Both the position numbers and the translations under genes were made by a program. This document shows, in pieces, positions 1 to 6,195 of a stretch of DNA of 10,995 nt. The number at the start of each line of letters is the position of its first letter. Positions within the stretch are counted from its first letter, which is position 1. Source of the DNA: JBBSJT01 sp041691015. GTDB lineage: Bacteria; Chlamydiota; Chlamydiia; Chlamydiales; Parachlamydiaceae. The notes below the pieces were generated by a model. That model did no database searches and was not told the DNA's origin. It saw only the letters and a list, made by a program, of their open reading frames with translations. The stretch lies in the NCBI GenBank assembly GCA_041691015.1, contig JBEPVN010000082.1, forward strand, positions 1-10,995, read 5' to 3'.

Positions 1-53
1 GGTGAAAACTGAGATTGGGAGAAGCCCCCTGCTTAAGCTGGGGGATTATTCAC
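1..53 (+). mobile_element. IS200/IS605-type right end, left copy (cut by window edge)
   Basis: These 53 bases are identical to the reverse complement of 738-790. They contain the compact hairpin typical of the right ends of TnpB-carrying IS200/IS605 elements: CCCCC (25-29) pairs with GGGGG (40-44), with an inner GC/GC pair and a TTAA loop. The copy ends in TTATTCAC at 46-53, after which the two copies diverge at once, so 53/54 is the likely element boundary. The body of the element, and any tnpB, would lie to the left of the window and read rightwards. Hairpin and sharp boundary are seen directly; the family assignment is recognition without a search. Confidence 0.7.
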
Positions 54-745
54 TTGAACATGTTGCCCCAAAAGCAATTCTTCATATAACTCCTACTTTA
101 GTTAAAATAAAATCAAGATTCGGAGATTTTGATTATACTTGTTTGTATATCTTAAATTATACAAGTAGTCAATTTACCTTAAACTCTTCTTTCCTTCAGA
201 TTGATGGTCAAAATGCTTTCAGAGATGGTTTTACCTATAAATATGGTCGAGCAACAAAGGTTTGTTATACCATTGCTTACCATATCATGGGCCAATCCAA
301 AATAATTATTTTCGATTCTATTTTAGATCGTAACAAGATTTTTTTACCAAAAATGAGAATGTTTTTTCATTTGAATAATGAGGCAATCTTGAATGATAAT
401 CAAAGACTATATGGGAGAATTCCTCTTCAGATACAGGATTATAAGAGTTATATTGCAAATCATCCTGAGATGTCCGTTTTAGGAATTGCAACATATGTCC
501 AAGAAAGCACACCAGTAAGACTGTTTCACTTTAAAGGAAGAGATAACACATCTGACGTGAGAATTTTAAACCAAACTGCTCATGAGATTACAGTTGACAC
601 AATTAATAGAATGTTCGTAAATGGTGAACTAATTTTACAGTTGAAAAATCTGGTTTATAGCATTAGAACCTTTTATGAAAAAAATAACGAAATCACTATT
701 CGATTTATAGCTTCTCGAGGTGGTACTGAACAACACCGTGAATAA
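2..745 (+). CDS. Orphan reading-frame fragment trapped between two IS right ends
   Basis: The frame is open for 247 codons, but its first 17 or so residues (MKTEIGRSPLLKLGDYS) are only a translation of the IS right end, and its stop at 743-745 lies inside the opposite IS copy. The native part is about 54-737. Its first internal ATG comes only about 110 codons in, at the motif YHIMGQSK, so the true N-terminus is missing or lies beyond the left IS. Composition looks genuinely coding: mixed, with many Ile, Asn, Phe and Tyr, and no low complexity. I see no signal peptide, membrane segment or catalytic motif and do not recognise the family. The best reading is an internal fragment of a larger gene whose two ends were replaced by IS insertions. 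An expressed fusion starting at GTG 2 is possible but unlikely. Confidence 0.45.
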   Translation: MKTEIGRSPLLKLGDYSLEHVAPKAILHITPTLVKIKSRFGDFDYTCLYILNYTSSQFTLNSSFLQIDGQNAFRDGFTYKYGRATKVCYTIAYHIMGQSKIIIFDSILDRNKIFLPKMRMFFHLNNEAILNDNQRLYGRIPLQIQDYKSYIANHPEMSVLGIATYVQESTPVRLFHFKGRDNTSDVRILNQTAHEITVDTINRMFVNGELILQLKNLVYSIRTFYEKNNEITIRFIASRGGTEQHRE

Positions 746-900
746 TCCCCCAGCTTAAGCAGGGGGCTTCTCCCAATCTCAGTTTTCACCGGTGGTTGGG
801 TTCCTGCATTGAGACTATGCAAAATTACATAGTCAGGGGCTTTTAGGGATTGAATACCCAAGCTATCTATTCCGAGAGCTAAGACACAGTAGTGATTTGT
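738..900 (-). ncRNA. omegaRNA (reRNA)-like scaffold at IS right end
   Basis: TnpB guide RNAs are made from the right end of the element, and the last bases of the IS are followed by a guide copied from the flanking DNA. Here the minus strand shows a perfect 7-bp stem (GACTATG/CATAGTC, paired at 813-819 and 828-834), then a linker, then the terminal hairpin at 747-766 and the boundary at 738. If functional, the guide would be the minus-strand bases just below 738 (beginning GGTGTTGTTCAG). No TnpB partner is encoded in the window, so any activity would need one in trans. The 5' limit is uncertain. A peptide frame of about 60 residues through this stretch is a by-product of the RNA sequence. Confidence 0.4.
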
Positions 901-960
901 TTAGAAGAACTTGTTTCAGAGTGATTCGCCAACACTACGTAAGAACATATTAGAATTGAA
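738..960 (-). mobile_element. Solo IS200/IS605-type right end, right copy
   Basis: Positions 738-790 repeat the left copy perfectly in inverted orientation, including the C5/G5 hairpin (747-766). The minus strand upstream of it (791 to roughly 960) carries further structured sequence of the kind found between a tnpB stop and the element's right end. No tnpB or tnpA frame follows to the right: the minus-strand frames between 860 and 1322 are broken and lack the zinc-finger CxxC pairs and RuvC-like motifs of TnpB. This is therefore a truncated element or a stand-alone non-autonomous derivative. The right boundary is a guess. Confidence 0.55.
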
Positions 961-984
961 CAATTAATGCAAGGCGGATTTCAT

Positions 985-1004
985 CCTAATGCTAAAGCAT
1001 TAGG
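985..1004. repeat. Perfect 8-bp palindromic stem with TAAA loop
   Basis: CCTAATGC (985-992) and GCATTAGG (997-1004) are exact reverse complements separated by TAAA. The flanks extend the symmetry imperfectly (GGATTTCATC on the left, TTTTCATCCGTC on the right). No T-tract follows on either side, so it does not look like an intrinsic terminator. It sits between the IS remnant and a gene relic. The central GCTAAAGC core resembles the AGGCTTTAGCCT core of the palindrome at the right edge of the window, so both may belong to dispersed palindromic repeats. Confidence 0.45.
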
Positions 1005-1225
1005 TTTTCATCCGTCTAATTGATAAAATACAGCTTTTCTTAGATCCTGTCTGCGGTTATATCAATCGCAAACTTTATGAAAAAAATCAAAAGAAAAAAC
1101 TGTTCAATGTTTGGAAAGCAACCATGGATAATGGCTCATCTTTTTTTCGGGGCAAAATGCCGCTTGAAATCACTTATAAAATTTTTACGGACGTTTTTTC
1201 GCTTTTATATGATGAAATAAATTAG
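1004..1225 (+). pseudogene. Start-less 73-codon gene relic
   Basis: This plus-strand frame is open from the TAG at 1001-1003 to the TAG at 1223-1225. It reads like normal protein, with stretches such as LFLDPVCGYINRKLYEKN and, later, GKMPLEITYKIFTDVFSLL, but has no ATG, GTG or TTG start until codon 41 (ATG at 1124). The most economical explanation is the 3' remnant of a gene whose 5' part was lost when the palindrome and IS sequence arrived. The segment MPLEITYKIF slightly resembles the core of an F-box (LPxEIxxxIF), a domain known in amoeba-associated chlamydiae. That is only a hint, because the stretch is short and sits at the C-terminal end. Apart from this relic, 862-1322 holds no gene I can support. 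Confidence 0.35.
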
Positions 1226-1322
1226 AAATCATAATGATACTCAAATTGAATTTTGATATAGCCTTATTTCCGAACACCGTTGTGTGGGCTATGGTTACAA
1301 GAAATAAAATCAAATTAAATGT

Positions 1323-2228
1323 TTAATTACAACATTTTTTTTGAGTGTTTTTTGTGAGAAGCTTTCCTAAACCTTTAAATTCACTAGAGTTAACATTTAA
1401 ATTATCGATGATTCGGAAAAAAAAATTGATTTCATTTTGAACCATTTGAAAAGCTTTTTCTTTTCCGAAATTATTCGCAATATTCACTTTTTGCCCGTTT
1501 TCCAAATCCTGCGTCATATCATCAATGTCATCTGCTATTTGAAACGCCCTTCCAAAGTGTTCTGCAGCTTTTTTTACATCATTTAATCTTTGTATATCGC
1601 CGCCTCCAAATAACCAGCCAAAAACAAAAGAAATTTCAAATAAGGTCACCGTTTTTTTGTGTATGATCTCATCGATCTCTTTTTCTGTTTGACCCGTCGG
1701 GAACATATCCAAAAACTGCCCTCCAGTAGCTCCCAAAGCCCCTGTGTTGAAACTTGCGTTTTGAAAGCAAAGTAATGAACGGAAAGGCGCTTCTTTTGAA
1801 AAAGGAAATTTAAGTTTAGATAGTTCTAAAGCATTATTTGCAATGCATTCATAGCCGGCAGAAATTAACGCGTAGCTACTTAAAAGCGAGACCGCCTCGC
1901 CATACACCTTATGTAGAGAGGGTTTGTTTCTTCTTTCATCATCGTTATCCATGCATGGAAGGTCATCTGCAATTAAAGATGCTGTGTGGAAGTATTCAAC
2001 CGCAAGGGCTGCTTGTAACACATTGGCATTATACCCCAAAGCCCTTGCCATCATTAAAACAAGGATCGGACGAAATCTTTTTCCGCCATTTAGAAGGGCA
2101 TATTCACAAGCTTCTGTCAGTTTTGTTTTGGCGCCAAATTGCGCCATGTTTTTGATAATTTCTTTTTCAACTTCATCTTTATAAGGTTTAAAGTAAAATT
2201 CAAAGTTTAATTCCTGTCCATTTTCCAT
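1323..2228 (-). CDS. ispA: Polyprenyl synthetase (geranyl/farnesyl diphosphate synthase, IspA type)
   Basis: This cytoplasmic enzyme condenses isopentenyl diphosphate with allylic diphosphates to make C15-C20 prenyl diphosphates, feeding undecaprenyl and quinone synthesis. The 301 residues match the family length. Visible motifs in order are GGKRFRP (48-54, diphosphate binding), the first Asp-rich motif DDLPCMD (88-94), GGQFLD (169-174), KKT (191-193) and the second Asp-rich motif FQIADDIDD (229-237), which keeps D233, D234 and D237. The four-residue spacing in the first motif marks the bacterial type II FPP synthase group. The start is the only sensible ATG, 19 bp after the stop of the upstream glmU-like gene, so the two probably share a transcript. 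Product chain length cannot be read from the sequence. The C-terminus ends in a Lys/Cys-rich tail (KKCCN). Confidence 0.9.
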   Translation of the reverse strand: MENGQELNFEFYFKPYKDEVEKEIIKNMAQFGAKTKLTEACEYALLNGGKRFRPILVLMMARALGYNANVLQAALAVEYFHTASLIADDLPCMDNDDERRNKPSLHKVYGEAVSLLSSYALISAGYECIANNALELSKLKFPFSKEAPFRSLLCFQNASFNTGALGATGGQFLDMFPTGQTEKEIDEIIHKKTVTLFEISFVFGWLFGGGDIQRLNDVKKAAEHFGRAFQIADDIDDMTQDLENGQKVNIANNFGKEKAFQMVQNEINFFFRIIDNLNVNSSEFKGLGKLLTKNTQKKCCN

Positions 2229-2247
2229 TTAAGTTTTAAAGCCTTCT

Positions 2248-2943
2248 TTAAGCGCTGCTAGAAATTTTTTTGATAATATTTTTTGTGTCGGGCTTTACTA
2301 AACTATTGGATTCAACAAAACCGCCAAAATTTGTGCATGGGTAAGAAATGACATTTTTTCCTAAAAAAGTACCCGGATTTGTAACGGTATTGCAACCCAA
2401 GGAAGAGCCGTCTCCAATGAGAGCTCCTAATTTTCTTAGGCCAGTTGTTATAGTCTTGCCATGAATGACTAAATTAATGATTTGACCGTCAAGTTTTAAG
2501 TTAGCGCATTTGGTGCCGGCGCCCAAATTCACATGGTTCCCTATGATGGAATCGCCAAGATAGGCAAAGTGAGCGGCATGCGCATTATTTAAAAGAATGC
2601 TGTTTTTAACTTCAGTGTCGTGTCCAATTACGGAATCATCCCCGGCTATAAAATTTCCTCTAATGTAGGCTCCATGGCGCACGGTACAATTTTTCCCTAA
2701 GATGCAAGGACCCTTAATGTAGGATCCGGGCTCGATATGAGAGCCTTTTCCTATTGAGATTTGCTCTTTGTTGACCAAAAAAACCCCATCCGGGATTTCT
2801 ACTTCAATTTTATAAGCTGTGTATTTAGCTAAATATTCTTCTATTTTTGAAAGCACATCATAGACGAATTCGCAAGAATCAAAAATAGACGCATGCTCAA
2901 ACTTTGAGAGATCAAAATAATATTCAGGTTTTAAATTTTTCAT
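2248..2943 (-). CDS. GlmU-like left-handed beta-helix sugar acetyltransferase
   Basis: About 231 residues from the preferred ATG at 2941-2943. The frame stays open to another ATG at 3040-3042, but that extension is low-complexity (FFFSYLFLSY), and the family N-terminus appears to be the PEYYFDL segment. From about residue 58 to 206 the protein is a run of hexapeptide repeats (ISIGKG, HIEPGS, YIKGP, CILGKN), the left-handed beta-helix of LpxA/GlmU. The stretch HFAYLGDSIIG followed by NLGAGT closely parallels the acetyl-transfer site of GlmU, whose catalytic His precedes TYLGD; the equivalent here is about H125. There is no N-terminal nucleotidyltransferase domain (no GxGTRM loop), so it is not a bifunctional GlmU. 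It probably acetylates an amino sugar phosphate or acts as a related acyltransferase; the substrate is unknown. The pairing with ispA downstream supports a conserved chlamydial locus. Confidence 0.75.
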   Translation of the reverse strand: MKNLKPEYYFDLSKFEHASIFDSCEFVYDVLSKIEEYLAKYTAYKIEVEIPDGVFLVNKEQISIGKGSHIEPGSYIKGPCILGKNCTVRHGAYIRGNFIAGDDSVIGHDTEVKNSILLNNAHAAHFAYLGDSIIGNHVNLGAGTKCANLKLDGQIINLVIHGKTITTGLRKLGALIGDGSSLGCNTVTNPGTFLGKNVISYPCTNFGGFVESNSLVKPDTKNIIKKISSSA

Positions 2944-3056
2944 AGGGCTTATCTTAGATCCTTTCATTTTGTATGAAAGAAATAAATAGCTGAAAAAAAA
3001 GTTTAATTCAAGGCGTTTTTTTGAGAAATCATCAAAACCCACAGCTTCCTTTTAAG

Positions 3057-3265
3057 AAGAAATAAGAGATATATAAGATTACTCTTCTTCTTCTTATGTT
3101 GTGGGTTTGTTCATAAAGTGGTATAATTATCTCTGTTCTTTCGTTGTTCGCAACTTGTTTAAGGGTTGATGAAAAACCAAAGGTCGCGAACAAAAAAAAG
3201 AAATAAACAAAACCATAAACAATATTGTGAACAAAAACAAACCCTTTATGAACAATAAAATAAAC
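3057..3265. repeat. Intergenic repeat, copy A (inverted-repeat ended)
   Basis: This stretch aligns along its length with 4418-4628 at roughly 60-70% identity by eye. Shared landmarks come in the same order and spacing: GATATATA then ATTACTCTTCTTCTT, GTTGTGG then TTTGTTCATAA, TCTCT then AACTTGT, CCATAAACAA, TGAACAAA, and ATGAACA with downstream AAACC. It carries a 12-bp perfect inverted repeat, TTGTTCATAAAG (3107-3118) against CTTTATGAACAA (3244-3255), and its left end folds on itself (3053-3068 against 3082-3096). The right arm contains the start codon of the methyltransferase gene. It fills the divergent gap between the glmU-like gene and that methyltransferase. Confidence 0.6.
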
Positions 3266-4405
3266 CAAAAGATTGAGTTGGATGATCTATTGTGCCCGCA
3301 TTTCCTTAAGTGTTCCGGTTGCGAAATTTCAAAAAACCTTAGGAATCCCCCCATTTTTGAGGAGGCCAAAAATTATTTTGCTTCAAAAGGGGTTGAAAAT
3401 TTAAAACTCATTTCAGGAAATCTTCATTTTTGGCGCTATCGCGCAAAACTTAGCGTTAGAGGAACATCTGAAAATCCGGAAATCGGCCTTTTTGAGAAAA
3501 ACAGCCATAACGTCATCGATATTCCTTTTTGCAAAGTCCATCATCCAAAAATTAATGAAGCTGTAACCCTTGTAAAAACGTTCATAAAAAAAGAAAAAAT
3601 CGAACCTTACAATGAAAAAACAGGCAAAGGACTGCTTCGTTATATCCAACTTGTGGTTGAGAGAAGAACAGGACTTGTGCAGCTTACGTTTGTTTTAAAT
3701 TGCGATGGCTTACAAAATTTGGATACCTGGAAGTTAGAAGACCCTATTCTTCATTCCGTTTGGTTAAACTTCAATAAATCGCGCACAAACAACATTTTTG
3801 GTTCTGTCTGGACTCACATTAAAGGGGCGCCACTGGTTTTTGAGTTCCTTCATGGAGTTGAGGTCTGTTTTCACCCGGCAAGCTTTGCTCAAGCAAACCT
3901 CGATCTTTTTGAGATAATGCTAGATTCGATCAGTGCCCAAGTTTTACCTTTAGCAAAAGTTGTGGAATATTATTCCGGAGTCGGGGTTATCGGCCTTGCA
4001 ATTGCTAAGCAATGTGAAAGTGTGGTGTGTTCTGAAATTACGCCTGAGGCAAAGAATTGCTTTGAAATAGCAAAAGAAAAATTAGATCCTACAACTGCAA
4101 AAAAAATAACTTTTGAGCTTGGTCTTTCTGAAAAAAGAATCGACTTATTAAAAGACAAAAATGTTGTTATTGTTGACCCCCCAAGAAAAGGGCTTGATAT
4201 TTCTCTTTTGTCAAACATAGTGACAGCCCCTATAGATCAATTAATTTATATCAGTTGCGGCTGGAAAGCTTTTCAAAGAGATTGCGATTTAATTTTGGCA
4301 CATCCTGATTGGCGGATTGAAAAAATTGAAGCTTATCTCTTTTTTCCAGGAAGCAACCATTTGGAAATTTTAGCTGTTTTTTCTAAGAGTTCTCAAAAAC
4401 TGTAA
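3248..4405 (+). CDS. 23S rRNA (uracil-C5)-methyltransferase, TRAM-less RlmC/RlmD type
   Basis: A SAM-dependent RNA methyltransferase of the TrmA/RumA family, forming 5-methyluridine in 23S rRNA. I start it at ATG 3248 (385 residues); an in-frame GTG at 3227 would add seven Lys/Asn-rich residues. Counting from that GTG, the iron-sulfur ligands are C23, C29, C32 (CPHFLKCSGC) and C102. A conserved-looking PYN...GLLRYI stretch lies near 127-140 and FAQAN at 220-224. The SAM loop YYSGVGVIG is at 249-257, DPPRKG at 317-322, the nucleophile C344 in YISCGW, and the catalytic base E380 in NHLE. There is no N-terminal TRAM domain, and the length and layout resemble RlmC (U747) more than RlmD (U1939). 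Oddities are YYSG for the usual LYCG or LFCG, and SCGW for SCNP or SCNA. It stands alone on its strand, between two related intergenic repeats. Confidence 0.85.
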   Translation: MNNKINQKIELDDLLCPHFLKCSGCEISKNLRNPPIFEEAKNYFASKGVENLKLISGNLHFWRYRAKLSVRGTSENPEIGLFEKNSHNVIDIPFCKVHHPKINEAVTLVKTFIKKEKIEPYNEKTGKGLLRYIQLVVERRTGLVQLTFVLNCDGLQNLDTWKLEDPILHSVWLNFNKSRTNNIFGSVWTHIKGAPLVFEFLHGVEVCFHPASFAQANLDLFEIMLDSISAQVLPLAKVVEYYSGVGVIGLAIAKQCESVVCSEITPEAKNCFEIAKEKLDPTTAKKITFELGLSEKRIDLLKDKNVVIVDPPRKGLDISLLSNIVTAPIDQLIYISCGWKAFQRDCDLILAHPDWRIEKIEAYLFFPGSNHLEILAVFSKSSQKL

Positions 4406-4417
4406 CAGACTTTAATT

Positions 4418-4628
4418 AAGATAAAGATAGATATATAGAATTACTCTTCTTCTTAAGGAGTTGTGGTTTTGTTCATAAGTAGGTCTTTTTGATCTCTTGT
4501 TTCCTTTTGTTTATAACTTGTGTGCGTGTTGTCCGTAAGGTGCCTCTTTTGATCAATTTTCAGCAATCCTCACTTCCATAAACAAATGAACAAACAAAAA
4601 AAAGGGGGTTATGAACATAAAAACCGTA
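4418..4628. repeat. Intergenic repeat, copy B
   Basis: Second copy of the element described at 3057-3265, in the same orientation and nearly the same length (211 against 209 bp). Its inverted-repeat arms are TGTTCATAA (4470-4478) and TTATGAACA (4609-4617), with further imperfect pairing between GGTTTT and AAAACC outside them. The middle of the element has diverged most. A short frame starting at the ATG in 4587-4589 (MNKQKKGG...) mirrors the peptide at the same place in copy A and is probably just repeat sequence. The copy follows the methyltransferase stop by 12 bp. Confidence 0.6.
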
Positions 4629-4691
4629 CCGATTTCCTTTGTTTTATAACTCCTTAAATGCTATTTTTAGAAAGTTGCCTTAGCTTCTGCC

Positions 4692-4727
4692 ACACAATAT
4701 TTTAGAGTTCCAAAATATTGTGTTTTT
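4692..4727 (+). terminator. Rho-independent terminator
   Basis: CACAATATTTT (4693-4703) pairs perfectly with AAAATATTGTG (4712-4722) around an 8-base loop. A further A-T pair at the base leads into TTTTT (4723-4727). There is no matching A-tract before the stem on the plus strand, so it points rightwards only. It lies about 290 bp after the rRNA methyltransferase stop and about 50 bp before the next gene. It could end that transcript or act as an attenuator in the leader of the membrane protein gene. The stem is AT-rich, so its strength is uncertain. The remainder of the 4406-4774 gap is repeat copy B; I see no other gene there. Confidence 0.6.
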
Positions 4728-4774
4728 AGGTATTAAAATAAAAAATATATAAAACCCAAATACTTAAGGTTTTC

Positions 4775-5287
4775 ATGACGTTCCCCCGATTTTTGCTCGT
4801 TCTTGGATTGATTTTGACCGCAGTTTTGAGCAGGCTTTTACCCCATCCCCCAAATTTTACTTCATTGAACGCGCTTGCTTTATTTGGAGCTTTTTATTTT
4901 GGCAGCCAATGGACGTGCTTTTTTGTTGTCTCTTTGGCAATGATTTTAAGTGATCTTGTTTTGGGGTACCATCCATGTATCTCTTTTGTTTATTTAAGTT
5001 TTGGATTGATCGGTTTTTTAGGCACTTCTCTAAAAAAAAATCATTCAACCCTACAGGTTTCAAAAATTTCCATCGCTTCTTCCTTGCTTTTTTTTCTGAT
5101 CACAAACTTTGGCGATTGGTTGATGGGTTCATTGTACCCAAAAACAATTCAGGGTTTGAGCATCTGCTACTTAGCCGGCATCCCCTTTTTAGCTACTCAA
5201 GTTTTAGGCGATTTAACGTATAGCGCTCTATTCTTCGGTATTTATGCCGCGGTAGAAAACAGACTGCAATCAGAAGTTAAATACTAA
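4775..5287 (+). CDS. DUF6580-like integral membrane protein
   Basis: This 170-residue, very hydrophobic protein has about five membrane segments (roughly residues 4-20, 28-45, 48-65, 70-86 and 97-115, with more hydrophobic sequence to 160). Near the N-terminus, PPNFTSLNALALFGAFYFG matches my memory of the family signature PPNFTPxxAxALFGG. The later SDLVLGYHP and VYLSFGLIGFLG are also typical. The family is uncharacterised but has a fold like the substrate-binding S components of ECF vitamin transporters; no ECF ATPase or T component is visible here. The start is well supported by AAGG at 4766-4769, five bases before the ATG. It leads a plus-strand run with the next gene 11 bp downstream. A transport role is inference. 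Confidence 0.65.
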   Translation: MTFPRFLLVLGLILTAVLSRLLPHPPNFTSLNALALFGAFYFGSQWTCFFVVSLAMILSDLVLGYHPCISFVYLSFGLIGFLGTSLKKNHSTLQVSKISIASSLLFFLITNFGDWLMGSLYPKTIQGLSICYLAGIPFLATQVLGDLTYSALFFGIYAAVENRLQSEVKY

Positions 5288-5298
5288 AACAATCATTC

Positions 5299-6195
5299 AT
5301 GAAACTCATCATTGATAATAAAATAGCAAAAAAATTATCCGATGAAGAAACGATCAATCAAATTTTTGAGGATAGAGATACTGTCGTTTTTAGATGGCCA
5401 TCTCTTTTTACCTATTTAAAAATTAACCCTTTGAAAGATTTTTCAGAATTTGATGAGACAAGTCCTATTTTTCAAACCTGTCTTAGCTCCCTGCATGTAT
5501 GCGAAGAAAAAGAGCATCTGCAACATATCTATGATACGCTTTTTATAGAAATTATCAGCCAAATCAAATCGCTTGCGGGCATGAACGCCTCATATTTTCT
5601 TCACAAAATCGATGAATGTAAAAATAAGAAAAAGATGATTACCGATGCATTATCTCCTTTTAAAATGGCCTTTTTAAATGATACGTCAAAGACAATGCAT
5701 GATCTCATTCTTTATTTAAGTTTTGATAAAATGTGTCTTTGTTTATCAAAATTTTTTGATTATCAGACAACGAATAAGACTTTTATTTCTGCGTTAAAGA
5801 TTTTGAAGGAATGTATCATCGAATCCTACCAGCATATTACATCAGACGGAAAATGTTTCTTAAGTTTTTATCGATTGATAGAATCTCTTTTTTTCTATGA
5901 GCTAAGAGAAGAAAATTTACAAAAACACAGAGAAGAATACTGGAAAATCTTAAATCAAAGCTTTTCCATAATAGAACCTGAAGTGGAATTTCCTGATTTT
6001 TTTTATATCGATGATGCTTTAAAACCGATACAAGCTCCAAGTCAATTATCTTCGGTTTGTTATCTTGTGACAGAGCCTTTAACAAAAGTACAGACAAGGT
6101 TAAAATTTGCAAATCAAATGCTAAATCAATTGAAAATCGAGATACCTTCCTTTCAATACATCTTAAAAGAAGTAGAGATTATTTATAATTTATGA
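5299..6195 (+). CDS. Unrecognised 298-residue soluble protein coupled to NTT-like carrier
   Basis: I do not recognise this family. The protein appears cytoplasmic: no signal peptide, no membrane segment, mixed Lys/Glu/Ile/Phe/Ser composition, and probably largely alpha-helical (for example 83-110, 140-175 and 265-290). Nine or so cysteines are scattered without a CxxC pattern, and I see no nucleotide-binding loop or catalytic signature. It begins 11 bp after the DUF6580-like gene without a clear ribosome-binding site. Its stop overlaps the next gene's ATG as ATGA (6192-6195), so its translation is probably coupled to the transporter. The context suggests an accessory or regulatory partner of membrane transport, or a lineage-specific protein that simply shares the operon. 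Confidence 0.7.
   Translation: MKLIIDNKIAKKLSDEETINQIFEDRDTVVFRWPSLFTYLKINPLKDFSEFDETSPIFQTCLSSLHVCEEKEHLQHIYDTLFIEIISQIKSLAGMNASYFLHKIDECKNKKKMITDALSPFKMAFLNDTSKTMHDLILYLSFDKMCLCLSKFFDYQTTNKTFISALKILKECIIESYQHITSDGKCFLSFYRLIESLFFYELREENLQKHREEYWKILNQSFSIIEPEVEFPDFFYIDDALKPIQAPSQLSSVCYLVTEPLTKVQTRLKFANQMLNQLKIEIPSFQYILKEVEIIYNL

Noticed and set aside
673..861. Minus-strand open frame of 62 codons across the IS right end
   Set aside because: It is a translation of the structured right-end RNA region; the same peptide stretch appears at the start of the frame at 2 because the DNA is repeated. No independent sign of coding.
1258..1292. Hairpin ATAGCC/GGCTAT with inner ACAC/GTGT after ispA as a terminator
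   Set aside because: The stem is interrupted by a 10-base one-sided bulge and no T-tract follows on the minus strand, so an intrinsic terminator is not supported.
862..1322. Possible tnpB body next to the right IS end
   Set aside because: All minus-strand frames here are interrupted and lack CxxC zinc-finger pairs or RuvC-type motifs. The only protein-like frame is on the opposite strand.
4406..4774. Known vitamin riboswitch (cobalamin, thiamin or similar) before the S-component-like gene
   Set aside because: I could find none of the conserved box sequences of these riboswitches. The gap is explained by repeat copy B and a simple hairpin.
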